Assembly (NCBI GenBank): GCA_013375475.1
Contig: JABXKD010000006.1
Location: 1-64,000 of the forward strand
Origin: Promethearchaeota archaeon
Lineage (GTDB): Archaea > Asgardarchaeota > Lokiarchaeia > Sigyniarchaeales > SOKP01
Direction: 5' to 3'
Length of the DNA stretch: 64,000 nt
Numbering within the stretch: the stretch's first letter is position 1; each line of letters starts with the position of its first letter. Shown here in pieces: positions 7,967 to 16,244 of the stretch. The translations under genes were made by a program, and so were the position numbers. The notes under the pieces are model-generated. The model did not search any database. It was not told where the DNA came from and was given only the letters and a program-made list of their open reading frames with translations.

Positions 7967-8356
7967 TTATTCATCAAAGCTCGTTAAACATAAATATAAG
8001 CCAATTATTAAAAATACAGAGTGAGGGAAGGGGATTGGGTATAAAACAAATAAAATTAGGTCAGGGAAGATGTTGTAACGAACAACTTCGATAACTTCGT
8101 TCAAAATAAAAATGTCGTACAAAATTAAAATGTAAATGATAGAAAAAGGTATTGAAATTAAGATAAGCGCACCGCCAAACTTTATATCATCCTTTCCCGC
8201 TATTGTCCCTACTACTGAAATTGCTCCAATAAATAAAATTGAAAAAGGCCAAATACTAAGCGGCCTCGAAAAACCAATATACATTACTGCTTCGGCGAGA
8301 TATAAAGTTTCTCCAATGCCGCTTAGAATTAGCCCCACTTTTTTCCTTCTGTTCAT
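7967..8356 (-). CDS. four-helix membrane protein, paralogue of the next gene
   Basis: A 129-residue protein with four predicted membrane helices. It aligns along its whole length with the neighbour at 8440-8916: KVGLILSGIG versus KLIGLILNSIGG at the start, GAISVVGTIAG versus GVISIIGTIIG in the middle and YPIPFPHSVFLI versus VPIPLPHSVFVI near the end. The P-I-P-x-P-H-S-V-F motif is the best conserved part and may be functional. The two are tandem duplicates. No family recognised. Confidence 0.65.
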   Translation of the reverse strand: MNRRKKVGLILSGIGETLYLAEAVMYIGFSRPLSIWPFSILFIGAISVVGTIAGKDDIKFGGALILISIPFSIIYILILYDIFILNEVIEVVRYNIFPDLILFVLYPIPFPHSVFLIIGLYLCLTSFDE

Positions 8357-8439
8357 TTTTTATTCAGTACCTTGATTATATCTTTAAGAATAAATTATTT
8401 TTTTTCATGATTATCTACCTCTCCTAAAAGTTTTCATAA

Positions 8440-8916
8440 TCAATAATTTATTCTCTTCTTATAGCTTATTAAACACAGAATTCCGCCATTTATTACAAAT
8501 ACGGAGTGGGGGAGTGGGATTGGTACCAACACAAACTCAATGAAGCACATGAAACAATCCAAATAGCGAAAGAATATAAGACCAATAGAGAAAGTAAATG
8601 GTATTGAAAAGAGGATAATTAAATAACCTGCCTTTAAATTCTTTACTCCTATTATAGTTCCTATTATTGAAATTACTCCTGTAAGTAAAAATGGCCCACT
8701 AGCGAATGGATACATGGAACCTATAGAGGTTTGGAAAACCATGAAAACGGAGAGAAGATATAAAATTCCTCCTATACTATTTAAAATTAATCCTATGAGC
8801 TTTAATTTTTTTTTTAGTTCATTATTTTTTATATTAAGTCCCTCTGAGTTATCGTCCCTAAATCCCTTTTCTATCTTTATCTCATCATTTTGCTCTATGT
8901 CAGAAATCTCTATCAT
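8440..8916 (-). CDS. four-helix membrane protein, paralogue of the previous gene
   Basis: A 158-residue protein with a charged N-terminal extension of about 35 residues (acidic, then NNELKKKLK) that its neighbour lacks, followed by four membrane helices and the PIPLPHSVFVI motif. Both tandem genes have an intergenic gap of about 80 nt, so each may have its own promoter. The cytoplasmic extension might bind a partner. Function unknown. Confidence 0.65.
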   Translation of the reverse strand: MIEISDIEQNDEIKIEKGFRDDNSEGLNIKNNELKKKLKLIGLILNSIGGILYLLSVFMVFQTSIGSMYPFASGPFLLTGVISIIGTIIGVKNLKAGYLIILFSIPFTFSIGLIFFRYLDCFMCFIEFVLVPIPLPHSVFVINGGILCLISYKKRINY

Positions 8917-9066
8917 CTAAAGTATAGTACAATTTTGTCTAATGATATATAAAGTTATCCTAGATATAAAACTCCTTTTCAAATATATGACAATATGGAT
9001 ATTATTTATAAATAAAAACTATAAATAATGCGTAGATTTCAGTTGATTATCTACTAAACTATAAAA

Positions 9067-9489
9067 TTGGAAATAAAAATGATTTTTCAGTTAGATTACA
9101 TTACCGTATTTACTCTTCTTTTTGTTTCATATTTTGGTATCACGCTTATTCTATTTGTAGCGGGGATATCGATCATGCAAATGTATGCCAGCTCAAAAGG
9201 ATGGGACAACTCGTTTAAGATTCCTCTAAGAATAAACGTAATATTGTTAGCAATTAATTTAGCAGTAGGAATTCCTTTAATTTTCCTGTATGGAGATAGC
9301 GTAGTCCTTGATTTCGTTAGGTTTGGTATTAATATGGTGATAGGTGCTATATTTATGATAAAGTATTATAAGAAAGATAGAATAGAATCCGTTCAATTTA
9401 TTCTAATTGTTCAATTCATTCTTTTCATAATAGCGGTTATTTTCAGCAATATTTTTGCGATGATAAGTCTGTACGTCGTGGGCGCCTAG
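9067..9489 (+). CDS. membrane protein, four helices, unknown
   Basis: A 140-residue protein with four predicted membrane helices and few charged residues. The reading frame can start with TTG at 9067 or ATG at 9079; the latter adds no unusual N terminus and is equally plausible. A TATA-like ATTTATAAATAAA stretch near 9003-9016 lies upstream. No conserved motif recognised. Confidence 0.5.
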   Translation: MEIKMIFQLDYITVFTLLFVSYFGITLILFVAGISIMQMYASSKGWDNSFKIPLRINVILLAINLAVGIPLIFLYGDSVVLDFVRFGINMVIGAIFMIKYYKKDRIESVQFILIVQFILFIIAVIFSNIFAMISLYVVGA

Positions 9490-9781
9490 TAATTTTTAAA
9501 ATTTAATTACTAAACTTTTTTATCACTCTTCCTTGTTTAAAGCTCCGACAAAAAGATCCTTACACTTAAAAGATTTCTAAAGTAGTAAATTTGTGCTCTA
9601 CTCCTTAGATTATTCTATGTTATCTATCCGACGTATTTAGGTTATTTAAGTTGTAACTCATTTTCCCATTTGTCGTAGGACATTTTAGAAAATCCGCAGA
9701 GTTGCTTAACTTTTTAAATAAGTTTTATAACTATTATTGTAGTTTAAAATATTTAACAAAAATTTTAAATTGAGGAGACAT

Positions 9782-10033
9782 ATGTTTCTAAACTACAATA
9801 GTGAAAACCTTCAAAAAGAGGAATTTCAGGAACAATTACGGTGGTTTGAAGCAGAATTTGACGAAATTTTTCAAAACAGACCTGAAAATCCTTCCGAATA
9901 CGAGAAAAACTTGGCAAATTCGCTCCTAAATAAGTTATCTGAGTCAATTAATCAATGTCAAGACGAAAAACTCCTTTACGATTTAGTATCGACCTTAAAT
10001 AATATCGAAAAAAAGCATCCTGCGCTATTTTAA
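9782..10033 (+). CDS. small soluble helical protein, unknown
   Basis: An 83-residue charged protein rich in Glu, Gln and Asn, probably all-helical. I place the start at ATG 9782 because GAGGAG at 9772-9777 is a clear ribosome-binding site with 4-nt spacing; a longer version from TTG 9770 would place this site inside the coding region. A TTTTTAAATAAG TATA-like stretch lies near 9709-9720. No family recognised. Confidence 0.55.
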   Translation: MFLNYNSENLQKEEFQEQLRWFEAEFDEIFQNRPENPSEYEKNLANSLLNKLSESINQCQDEKLLYDLVSTLNNIEKKHPALF

Positions 10034-10163
10034 AAAGGTTTTGTTCTACTTTTTATAGTTTTTAATATGTGATATTCCTATGGCACACTTTTTTTTTATA
10101 AAGGTTTAATATTAAATGTATATAAATAAGCTTGAGTAAGTTATAATTAGCAAACAAAATATT

Positions 10164-10568
10164 GTGAACCATACTTTGGAATTAGACGAAATTAAAAACA
10201 AGCAGGCTATTGAACAGATTAATAAACTTCTCGCAGAGAAGAACAATGAAAAAGCTTTAGTTGTCGTAAATAGTTTGCTAGATAAAGATCCTTCGAATGA
10301 ACAAGCGTGGCTTTATTTAGGTATCGTAAATCGGCGAATAGGAAAACTAGACGAAGCAATCAATAGTTTTGAAACAGCTACAGACCTAAATAACACTTTA
10401 ATCGAAGCGTGGGGTTTACTTACCATAACATATATGGATAAAGGGGAACTTAAAAAAGCGGAAGAAGTGATGAAAATTGCTACGGAGTTAAATCCACTTG
10501 ACGAGAAAATTCAATTCTACCGCGATAACTTAATACGAGTCTATGAGAAATTTGGACCTTTTTTTTAA
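10164..10568 (+). CDS. TPR-repeat protein
   Basis: A 134-residue protein built of tetratricopeptide repeats. DPSNEQAWLYLGIVNRRIGK, followed by LDEAINSFETATDLN, is a textbook 34-residue repeat, and IEAWGLLTITYMDKGELKKA begins a second one; a partial repeat precedes them. TPRs form a superhelical groove for peptide binding, so this is probably an adaptor. Start GTG at 10164, TATA-like TATATAAATAAG near 10119-10130. The stop codon is embedded in a T-run that may act as terminator. Confidence 0.75.
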   Translation: MNHTLELDEIKNKQAIEQINKLLAEKNNEKALVVVNSLLDKDPSNEQAWLYLGIVNRRIGKLDEAINSFETATDLNNTLIEAWGLLTITYMDKGELKKAEEVMKIATELNPLDEKIQFYRDNLIRVYEKFGPFF

Positions 10569-10669
10569 TAATTATTTTTAGACCAGTCATTTGAAAAGTT
10601 CTTAAGTAATATAAATTTTATATCTCATGTTTATTTAGATTTAATTTTTTGAGTAGTAGGTAATTCCTG

Positions 10670-10969
10670 ATGGCATATAAGGGAAAAAGAACGATTGAAG
10701 GAAGAATTGTAGAAGTTAGAGGGGGTGAAAAGGCCATATCTCGAAGTTATACCTATGGTTACATATCATTGACAGTTCGAGTAGGAACGGAAATGTATTC
10801 GGTCTTAGTGAATTCCTCAAAAATAAATTCCTATGGTTTTTTACCTCGCGTTGGGCATTACATCCGCGCTGAAGGAATTAGATCACCTTCTAACGACGGG
10901 TATCACGATTATTCAATGAGCCATCTATCGTCTCTCGAACATATTGAACCCCGAAAAAAAATTTCTTAA
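10670..10969 (+). CDS. small beta-rich (OB-fold-like) protein
   Basis: A 99-residue protein with alternating hydrophobic strands (RTIEGRIVEVRGG, YISLTVRVGTEMYSVLVN, GHYIRAEGI) as in OB-fold nucleic-acid-binding proteins, and a basic surface. The strand pattern with G-x-x-V-x-V and a late H-Y-I-R-A-E-G is suggestive but not diagnostic. It starts at ATG 10670. Its neighbour at 11751 may be another small OB-like protein, and an RPA-like gene lies later in the window. Confidence 0.5.
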   Translation: MAYKGKRTIEGRIVEVRGGEKAISRSYTYGYISLTVRVGTEMYSVLVNSSKINSYGFLPRVGHYIRAEGIRSPSNDGYHDYSMSHLSSLEHIEPRKKIS

Positions 10970-10979
10970 CTGTCAACAT

Positions 10980-11324
10980 TTATGTTCTTACCTTTAATAC
11001 CTTTTTTCCGTTAAATTCTACTAACTCTAATATCTCAACTTCCTGAAAATTGGATTTAAAGTAAGACTTGTTTGATTCTGAACCTAGTAAGGATGGACTG
11101 TAGACCCTCATGAGTTTTTTTACAAAGAAATATCTTCCTATGTAGGAACCAACGCACCAAGTAACAAGAAGGCGGGGTTTGTTCTTTTGAAGCTGTAAGC
11201 ACCATTTATCTTTGCACCTTTGAGAGCAAAAATAATGAGTTTTCTGAGGCTGAGATATGTTAATGTGCTCAACTACTTTCTTTCCAAGACTCTTAAGCGA
11301 TATGCCACAGTACTCACAAATCAT
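10980..11324 (-). CDS. zinc-finger protein (TRASH/MYM-like)
   Basis: A 114-residue protein. C-E-Y-C-G at the N terminus and YFCSQRCKDKWC about 27 residues later give a four-cysteine metal site of the TRASH/MYM type, with the C-S-x-x-C pattern typical of that group. The rest is beta-rich. I prefer ATG 11324 to GTG 11387 because a minus-strand TTTAAATA box at 11394-11401 would place the transcript start near 11370, downstream of the GTG. Such small zinc proteins often bind metal or nucleic acid; the role here is unknown. Confidence 0.55.
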   Translation of the reverse strand: MICEYCGISLKSLGKKVVEHINISQPQKTHYFCSQRCKDKWCLQLQKNKPRLLVTWCVGSYIGRYFFVKKLMRVYSPSLLGSESNKSYFKSNFQEVEILELVEFNGKKVLKVRT

Positions 11325-11503
11325 CTTTAGTAACAGATTTCTTAATTCAGTTGCTATACACTTTATTTTATAGAAAGTAATAGACACAGCTTTATTTAAA
11401 TGAAAAATTTAGAACAAAATTGTTCTCGGAGATCTTACACTCGATTTTTTTTTATATATGCGTAACTATTCGCTATAATTATAAACATAAATAGCTCTAT
11501 ACC

Positions 11504-11722
11504 ATGAAAAAAAATCGTAATCTGGATTGGGGAAATTTTCGGCATCCTGAATTCCTCCAAACGCTTAATATCAGCGTGAATGAGCTAAAATTCATTAAGA
11601 TGTTTCTAAAGCGCGGGAGTGTAGAATTAGTCAATGAAATACTGCGAGAACGAAAATCTAAAAAACAAAACGTGCACAAGGATGACTTAACTAATAGGTA
11701 TTACAAGGTAGAAAAAATATAG
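11504..11722 (+). CDS. small basic protein, unknown
   Basis: A 72-residue, strongly basic protein with one likely helical segment (NISVNELKFIKMFLKRGSVE) and a lysine-rich tail. TATA-like sequence TTTATATATG lies at 11451-11460. The helix-turn feel of LKFIKMFLKRGSVELVNEIL may mean nucleic-acid contact, but no family was recognised. Confidence 0.45.
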   Translation: MKKNRNLDWGNFRHPEFLQTLNISVNELKFIKMFLKRGSVELVNEILRERKSKKQNVHKDDLTNRYYKVEKI

Positions 11723-11750
11723 GTGTAATTTTTATTTAAAATTCGATTAG

Positions 11751-12011
11751 TCATTCTAATTCTTCTACGAATTTGTAATCTACTGTGATAGTACTTTTAG
11801 TCTCAATTATTTCGCCAAGGATTAGGATTTTTTTGCCAATAAATTTATGTAGCACTGGATCGTTCTGCCACAACATAACTTGTTTCCTTACGAGAATTTT
11901 AGACCACCGATTAGCATAGTCGTCTAACGGTTGAATATAATATTTAGGTCCTTCGGATTTAGTTCCTTTTGCTACGGTTTCAGCAGAAAGTATCCCACTA
12001 ATTTCATCCAT
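11751..12011 (-). CDS. small OB-like protein
   Basis: An 86-residue protein with the strand pattern of an OB fold: SKILVRKQVMLWQ, then FIGKKILILGEIIETKSTIT, where a G-K-x-hhh-x-G-x-h turn is common in RPA-like proteins, and a final KFVEELE. It may bind single-stranded nucleic acid or serve as a subunit. The radical SAM gene that follows on the same strand ends the possible unit, but a gap of about 56 nt separates them, and I see no firm link. Confidence 0.4.
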   Translation of the reverse strand: MDEISGILSAETVAKGTKSEGPKYYIQPLDDYANRWSKILVRKQVMLWQNDPVLHKFIGKKILILGEIIETKSTITVDYKFVEELE

Positions 12012-12067
12012 AGAGTATAGCCTTTAAAATACTAATATAAAAGAAGAAAAAATATCAGTTAATAAAT

Positions 12068-13756
12068 TTAATTAATTTGCTGTTTGATTTTTGGTTCAAA
12101 CCTTTGAGCGGATACTCCTATCCTCTGAACTTTTCGCTTTTGGCGGCTTTTTCTTCTCATTTCCATCGTGTAATCTATGACGTATTTCATTACACCTCCA
12201 ATGGTGAAACCAGCTTGACGATCGGCATCTTGTATTTGAACCATAAAATCTACGATTTTGTCGTCCGGAATTGGTCTATTAAAAATATAGGGAATCTCCA
12301 TTAGCTCCTCTTCTAGATTACGAATATCATGCTCATTTCCTTTCGCTTTGTATTGACACTTCCAAGACCACATAGCATTGTGCTTTTTTGATTTGTAATC
12401 GAACGATCCTGGAACAATATACATAGGAGCAGGACGGAATTGAACTGGGAGAGGATGTTCGATTCTTTCGTGGTCGAAATACGATCTTTGAGAGAAATGT
12501 TCTATAGTTTGAATAACACTCTCGCAATTATTTTTTTCAGTTTTGATGTCGCTAAAACCTACCACTAACATTGCTAGCACGTTAACTCCGGCTTGTGTTA
12601 AACTTTCTATAGTGTCCAAGTTCTGATTAACACTGGTTCCTTTGTTCATTTCTTTCAGATCGCTATCCGAAAAGGCTTCAAAACCTACCCAAGCGTCCTC
12701 AAATCCCGCCATTTTTGCTTTCCTAGCAAGATTTGGAGTTATATTTGCTCTAAAGTGAGTCCCAAACTTAATATCTAAATTCTTTTCGATGAGCTTATCG
12801 CATAATTCTTCGAAATATTCAAGATCGTCGTTAATTAGTGATTCTCCAAACAACATGAACCGTGGTTTAAACTTTCGCACAATAGTCTCCACATCTTGGA
12901 CCACTTTATTCACCGAACGAGTTCTAAAGCGTGGACCGAAAAGTTTCCATTCTGCGCAGAATTGGCAACGATTAGTACACCCGCGAGACCTGTAAGTCGA
13001 GGCAATTTGATAGTACGTATCTAACGGTATATCGGTGTAATCGGGTGTTGGCAATAAGTCTAAATCGAGCTGAATTCCGGGAGAATATTGGTAACCGTGT
13101 TGCTGATTCAAGCTCATCACACCTTTTATATCGTTTAAATCGACTCCTTTTGCAATTTCAAGCAATGGATATTCTCCTTCTCCAATTACTAACCCATCGC
13201 ATATTCCTTTCTTAAGAAACATCTTAAACGCTTCAGAAGATTGGGTGATAGATGGTCCCCCCCACACGATTGTGCACTCAGGGTTGGTCCGTTTTAACAG
13301 ACACGAGGAAATTATGGTTTCCGAAATGTTAAGATAGTTCAAAGAGAACGCGATTATTGAGTAATCTTGCAAATCCTCGAGAACGGTGTTCCTACAATAG
13401 TCTATAATACCCTCGAATCGTATTTTCGTCGCATTAGGCGGTTCGAACATTCTCGTTGAGTAATCTTTTATAATATCGACGTACATCCCCTCGCTAAATT
13501 TGGGATCTATATTGTTAGAAATATCGTTCGCGATGGGAACAATCATCGGAAAGTCCTGGTGGTTCATGATAAAGTTAGTTAAATCCAATTGGATGAGTGG
13601 GTCAAATATTACCTTAGGTAAAGTGTAATTGGTTGCTCTAAAGTTAAAAACTTGGACCGATTGAGCATGGAGCTTTAAGTACGCTTGTAAACACGCCAAA
13701 CCTAGCGGAATTAACCGATCGTTAATACACGATACTTTTACTAACGCTATTGTCAT
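12068..13756 (-). CDS. radical SAM protein with N-terminal B12-binding-like domain
   Basis: A 562-residue enzyme. Residues 1-200 resemble a cobalamin-binding domain (IPLGLACLQAYLK near the start, then TIVWGGPSIT). Around residue 255 YRSRGCTNRCQFCAEW contains C-x3-C-x2-C, which binds the 4Fe-4S cluster that cleaves SAM. Downstream GTHFRANI and AWVGFEAFSD are typical of the TIM-barrel part. This class carries out methylation, ring rearrangement or sulphur insertion; the substrate is unknown. It has the common TTTTTTCTTTAAATA promoter, as does the PP-loop gene just upstream on the same strand, about 120 nt away. Confidence 0.85.
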   Translation of the reverse strand: MTIALVKVSCINDRLIPLGLACLQAYLKLHAQSVQVFNFRATNYTLPKVIFDPLIQLDLTNFIMNHQDFPMIVPIANDISNNIDPKFSEGMYVDIIKDYSTRMFEPPNATKIRFEGIIDYCRNTVLEDLQDYSIIAFSLNYLNISETIISSCLLKRTNPECTIVWGGPSITQSSEAFKMFLKKGICDGLVIGEGEYPLLEIAKGVDLNDIKGVMSLNQQHGYQYSPGIQLDLDLLPTPDYTDIPLDTYYQIASTYRSRGCTNRCQFCAEWKLFGPRFRTRSVNKVVQDVETIVRKFKPRFMLFGESLINDDLEYFEELCDKLIEKNLDIKFGTHFRANITPNLARKAKMAGFEDAWVGFEAFSDSDLKEMNKGTSVNQNLDTIESLTQAGVNVLAMLVVGFSDIKTEKNNCESVIQTIEHFSQRSYFDHERIEHPLPVQFRPAPMYIVPGSFDYKSKKHNAMWSWKCQYKAKGNEHDIRNLEEELMEIPYIFNRPIPDDKIVDFMVQIQDADRQAGFTIGGVMKYVIDYTMEMRRKSRQKRKVQRIGVSAQRFEPKIKQQIN

Positions 13757-13812
13757 AATATTTTTACATCTAACAGCTTATATTTTATGTTAAAGACGAA
13801 AATAATTTTCAA

Positions 13813-13827
13813 TATTTAAAGAAAAAA
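13813..13827 (-). promoter_or_regulatory. TTTTTTCTTTAAATA promoter of the radical SAM gene
   Basis: On the minus strand the element reads TTTTTTCTTTAAATA, 57 nt before the ATG. TTTAAATA is the TATA box; the T-rich/C part occupies the BRE position. The same string precedes at least ten other genes in the window. Confidence 0.65.
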
Positions 13828-13874
13828 TTGTATGTCGAGAAAAATCAAATAGAAAAATAAAAAAGTAGTAGTAA

Positions 13875-15032
13875 TTAATTTCGCTTTCTCCGTCGTTGAG
13901 AAGTAAATAACTTCACATTTCGAATTATCTTTTCTCGATTAGGATCACGATCTAACTGCTTTTGGATTAAATCACTAAGTTGGCTTTTAGTCATTCCCAT
14001 TTTCTCTAAAGCAAAATTAAATCCTTGTTCGTTAAACTTGCCTTGTTTTATTAAAGGAGAGATTTGTTTCATCGTGATTACCCATTTCTTCCTTACAGTT
14101 GGATCTTGACGAATGAGTTCCGAAAATTGTAAAGCGTAGGGAACTATTCCATACCGGTTCAGATCGTAAAAAGAAGCAGCCATTATAATGTGACAACTTG
14201 TTTTTAGTGTGCTTGAATTTCCTTTTTTCACTAAATTTTTCGACTCAACTAGCTCTACAATCTTGTCTTCTTCGTAATCTACTACGTGATACGGAAGCAA
14301 TATTCGAGGAAGAATATGGTTTTTCACTTCCTCTTGAGTGATAAAATGGCTTCGATCTCCTTTGGTAAAAGGATCTTCCCAGAAGAATTGGGGCATCCAT
14401 TCCTCTATTATCTCGTGTTGAGGAATTTCGTAGAAATATCGTCTAATTTCGTCTGGAGAATATCCAAAGAGAATTAATTCAATATTTTGCTTTAAGGCTT
14501 CTTTCACAACTAAGGCATGGACTAAGTCGCTGCAGGCTTCGCACATCGAAGTAGTTAAGCATCTATCTTCCGAATCCTGATGTAAAAACATCCATTTGTA
14601 CAATTTTGGGAATGTCTCTTTAGCACTATCAATTATAACATGATCTACATGAATTTTTTGAAGAGTATCCCTCACGTTTTCAAATGCGGTTTCCGGAATA
14701 AATCCAGAATCTATAGTTACAGCAAGAGGGTTAAGGTTATACTCGTTTACCATTTTCCATAGAAGCGCAGTGGAATCCTTTCCGCCAGAATATCCTACAA
14801 TACAATCATATTTATGCTTTCCTCGTCTCGATTGTGCTCGTTTTATTGCTTGTTGCCAATCTTTAAGGCCTTCTCGTCTCATTTCTTCCGTTATTTGAGT
14901 TTTCCACCAAGAAGGCGTTTTATACTCAGGGTCTTCGCAGTAGTTACATAACCCTGTGGAAGCGTTGACAGAGACGCCTAAGCTTCCATCGAGTAAAATG
15001 CATTTTTTGCACATGTGTTCAGGTTCTATCAT
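13875..15032 (-). CDS. PP-loop ATP pyrophosphatase (N-type), amidotransferase/thiolase-like
   Basis: A 385-residue protein. CKKC near residue 8 and CNYC near residue 28 form a zinc finger as in N-acetyl-sugar amidotransferases (WbpG/PseA-like). CIVGYSGGKDSTALLWK near residue 77 is the SGGxDS PP-loop that adenylates a substrate. A later C-x2-C (SMCEACSDL) and TSCH near residue 275 could hold a 4Fe-4S cluster as in TtuA-type thiolases. It would activate a carbonyl with ATP and deliver N or S. It has its own TTTTTTCTTTAAATA promoter and lies upstream of the radical SAM gene on the same strand. Confidence 0.8.
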   Translation of the reverse strand: MIEPEHMCKKCILLDGSLGVSVNASTGLCNYCEDPEYKTPSWWKTQITEEMRREGLKDWQQAIKRAQSRRGKHKYDCIVGYSGGKDSTALLWKMVNEYNLNPLAVTIDSGFIPETAFENVRDTLQKIHVDHVIIDSAKETFPKLYKWMFLHQDSEDRCLTTSMCEACSDLVHALVVKEALKQNIELILFGYSPDEIRRYFYEIPQHEIIEEWMPQFFWEDPFTKGDRSHFITQEEVKNHILPRILLPYHVVDYEEDKIVELVESKNLVKKGNSSTLKTSCHIIMAASFYDLNRYGIVPYALQFSELIRQDPTVRKKWVITMKQISPLIKQGKFNEQGFNFALEKMGMTKSQLSDLIQKQLDRDPNREKIIRNVKLFTSQRRRKRN

Positions 15033-15077
15033 AATTCTTTCTTATTTCATTATTTTATATTTTTCATTAAATTCTTC

Positions 15078-15092
15078 TATTTAAAGAAAAAA
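15078..15092 (-). promoter_or_regulatory. TTTTTTCTTTAAATA promoter of the PP-loop gene
   Basis: Minus-strand TTTTTTCTTTAAATA, 46 nt before the ATG at 15032. Same fifteen bases as upstream of the radical SAM gene. Confidence 0.65.
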
Positions 15093-15174
15093 TTTCAAAT
15101 TGAATGCTAGTCAATGGAAATCATTTATAAGATTAGATTTTCTTATTAATTCTTGGGTTTTGTAATCGTAAATC

Positions 15175-15699
15175 ATGTCGTGCTTTAAATTGAAGGTAAT
15201 ACTCATTGGAAGAGATTTAGTTAAAAATCGATTAATTCAACGAATTATTAAAAACCGGTTTTCAGCAAACTATAAACTCACAGTAGGGGTCGATATTTTA
15301 ACTAAAGATGTTGAATTCGATCTAAATGAGTTTGCAACTCTTTCAATTTGGGATATTGGATATCAACAAAGATTTGAATTTATCCGCTCAACCTTTTACA
15401 AGGGGGCGGCGGGAATAATATTATTTTTCGATTTAACTAAGGAAGAAACATTTACAGAAGTGAGAAACTGGTTTACAGAAATAGTACAGACTACAGGCGA
15501 TAAACCGTTTCTCTTAATTGGAAATTTCGTTAACTTGCTTGAACGAGAACATAAAGTTCTCTTTAGGAATGAAGTTCGCGGATTTGCTGAAAATGAGGGT
15601 GGATTTTATATTGAAACTACTCCATATGAGATTGATGTTGTTGAAAACGCGATTTACACCTTAACTCGTCGAATTATTGATGTAAGAACAAGAAATTAA
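15175..15699 (+). CDS. Ras/Rab-like GTPase-fold protein with degenerate nucleotide-binding motifs
   Basis: A 174-residue protein with the length and strand order of small Ras-family GTPases, common in Asgard archaea. FKLKVILIG opens the fold, T36 lies at the switch-I threonine, WDIGYQQRF (59-67) at switch II and ETT (147-149) at the G5 site. But the P-loop GxxxxGK[S/T] reads GRDLVKNR (12-19), the switch-II D-x-x-G has Y where G should be, and NKxD reads NFVN (117-120). GTP binding is thus doubtful: this looks like a pseudo-GTPase. TATA-like TTTATAAGA near 15124-15132. Confidence 0.8.
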   Translation: MSCFKLKVILIGRDLVKNRLIQRIIKNRFSANYKLTVGVDILTKDVEFDLNEFATLSIWDIGYQQRFEFIRSTFYKGAAGIILFFDLTKEETFTEVRNWFTEIVQTTGDKPFLLIGNFVNLLEREHKVLFRNEVRGFAENEGGFYIETTPYEIDVVENAIYTLTRRIIDVRTRN

Positions 15700-15721
15700 A
15701 AAAAAAATTAATTTGTATATA

Positions 15722-16045
15722 TTACTCTGGAAGAGAATAATCGGTTCCTTCTAATGCCTCAGCTAACGTTGACCAGAGTCTCATATCATATTCTAAACCT
15801 TTAATGCCCTGGAAATACCCCATTCTCTTACGGCCCCAAGCCCAAGCTTCTTCTAATTTCCCTTGTTTAACTTCCGCTATACTCAACACTTCAATTCCGT
15901 TTTTATTTGTATTTGAAGCAACTTGAATCGTTTCTTTGGCAAGCGATCTATCAAAGGGCATTTCTTTTACTACTTCGAAAAATTTTTCGGTAACCTCAGT
16001 AGCTATATCAGTAGGATACCAAATTTGTACAATAATATATGGCAT
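15722..16045 (-). CDS. small dimeric alpha/beta-barrel-like protein
   Basis: A 107-residue protein starting MPYIIVQIWYPTD, a first-strand pattern found in ferredoxin-like dimeric barrel proteins. The start is set at ATG 16045 because GGAGGT (complement of 16054-16059) precedes it at eight bases; a longer start at 16066 would swallow this site. The gene is divergent from the glycosyltransferase at 16245. Another small barrel-like protein occurs at 37842. Function unknown. Confidence 0.55.
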   Translation of the reverse strand: MPYIIVQIWYPTDIATEVTEKFFEVVKEMPFDRSLAKETIQVASNTNKNGIEVLSIAEVKQGKLEEAWAWGRKRMGYFQGIKGLEYDMRLWSTLAEALEGTDYSLPE

Positions 16046-16244
16046 GATCTTTACCTCCTTATTCATTCATTTTTTATGTTTAGATTTCGTAATAATTTAT
16101 AATTTTGTCAGATTCTATTTAAGGTTTTACTAATTTGTAAATCATATCATAGTTAAAATAAGAGCTAATTAATATCAAATAAATAGGCATTCATCAACTA
16201 TTCTAAAAATTTAGATATTTTGTTTCAATAAAGATACATAAGGT

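Noticed and set aside
11325-11387. Longer start (GTG 11387) for the TRASH-like zinc protein
   Set aside because: It would lie upstream of the transcript start predicted from the TTTAAATA box at 11394-11401.
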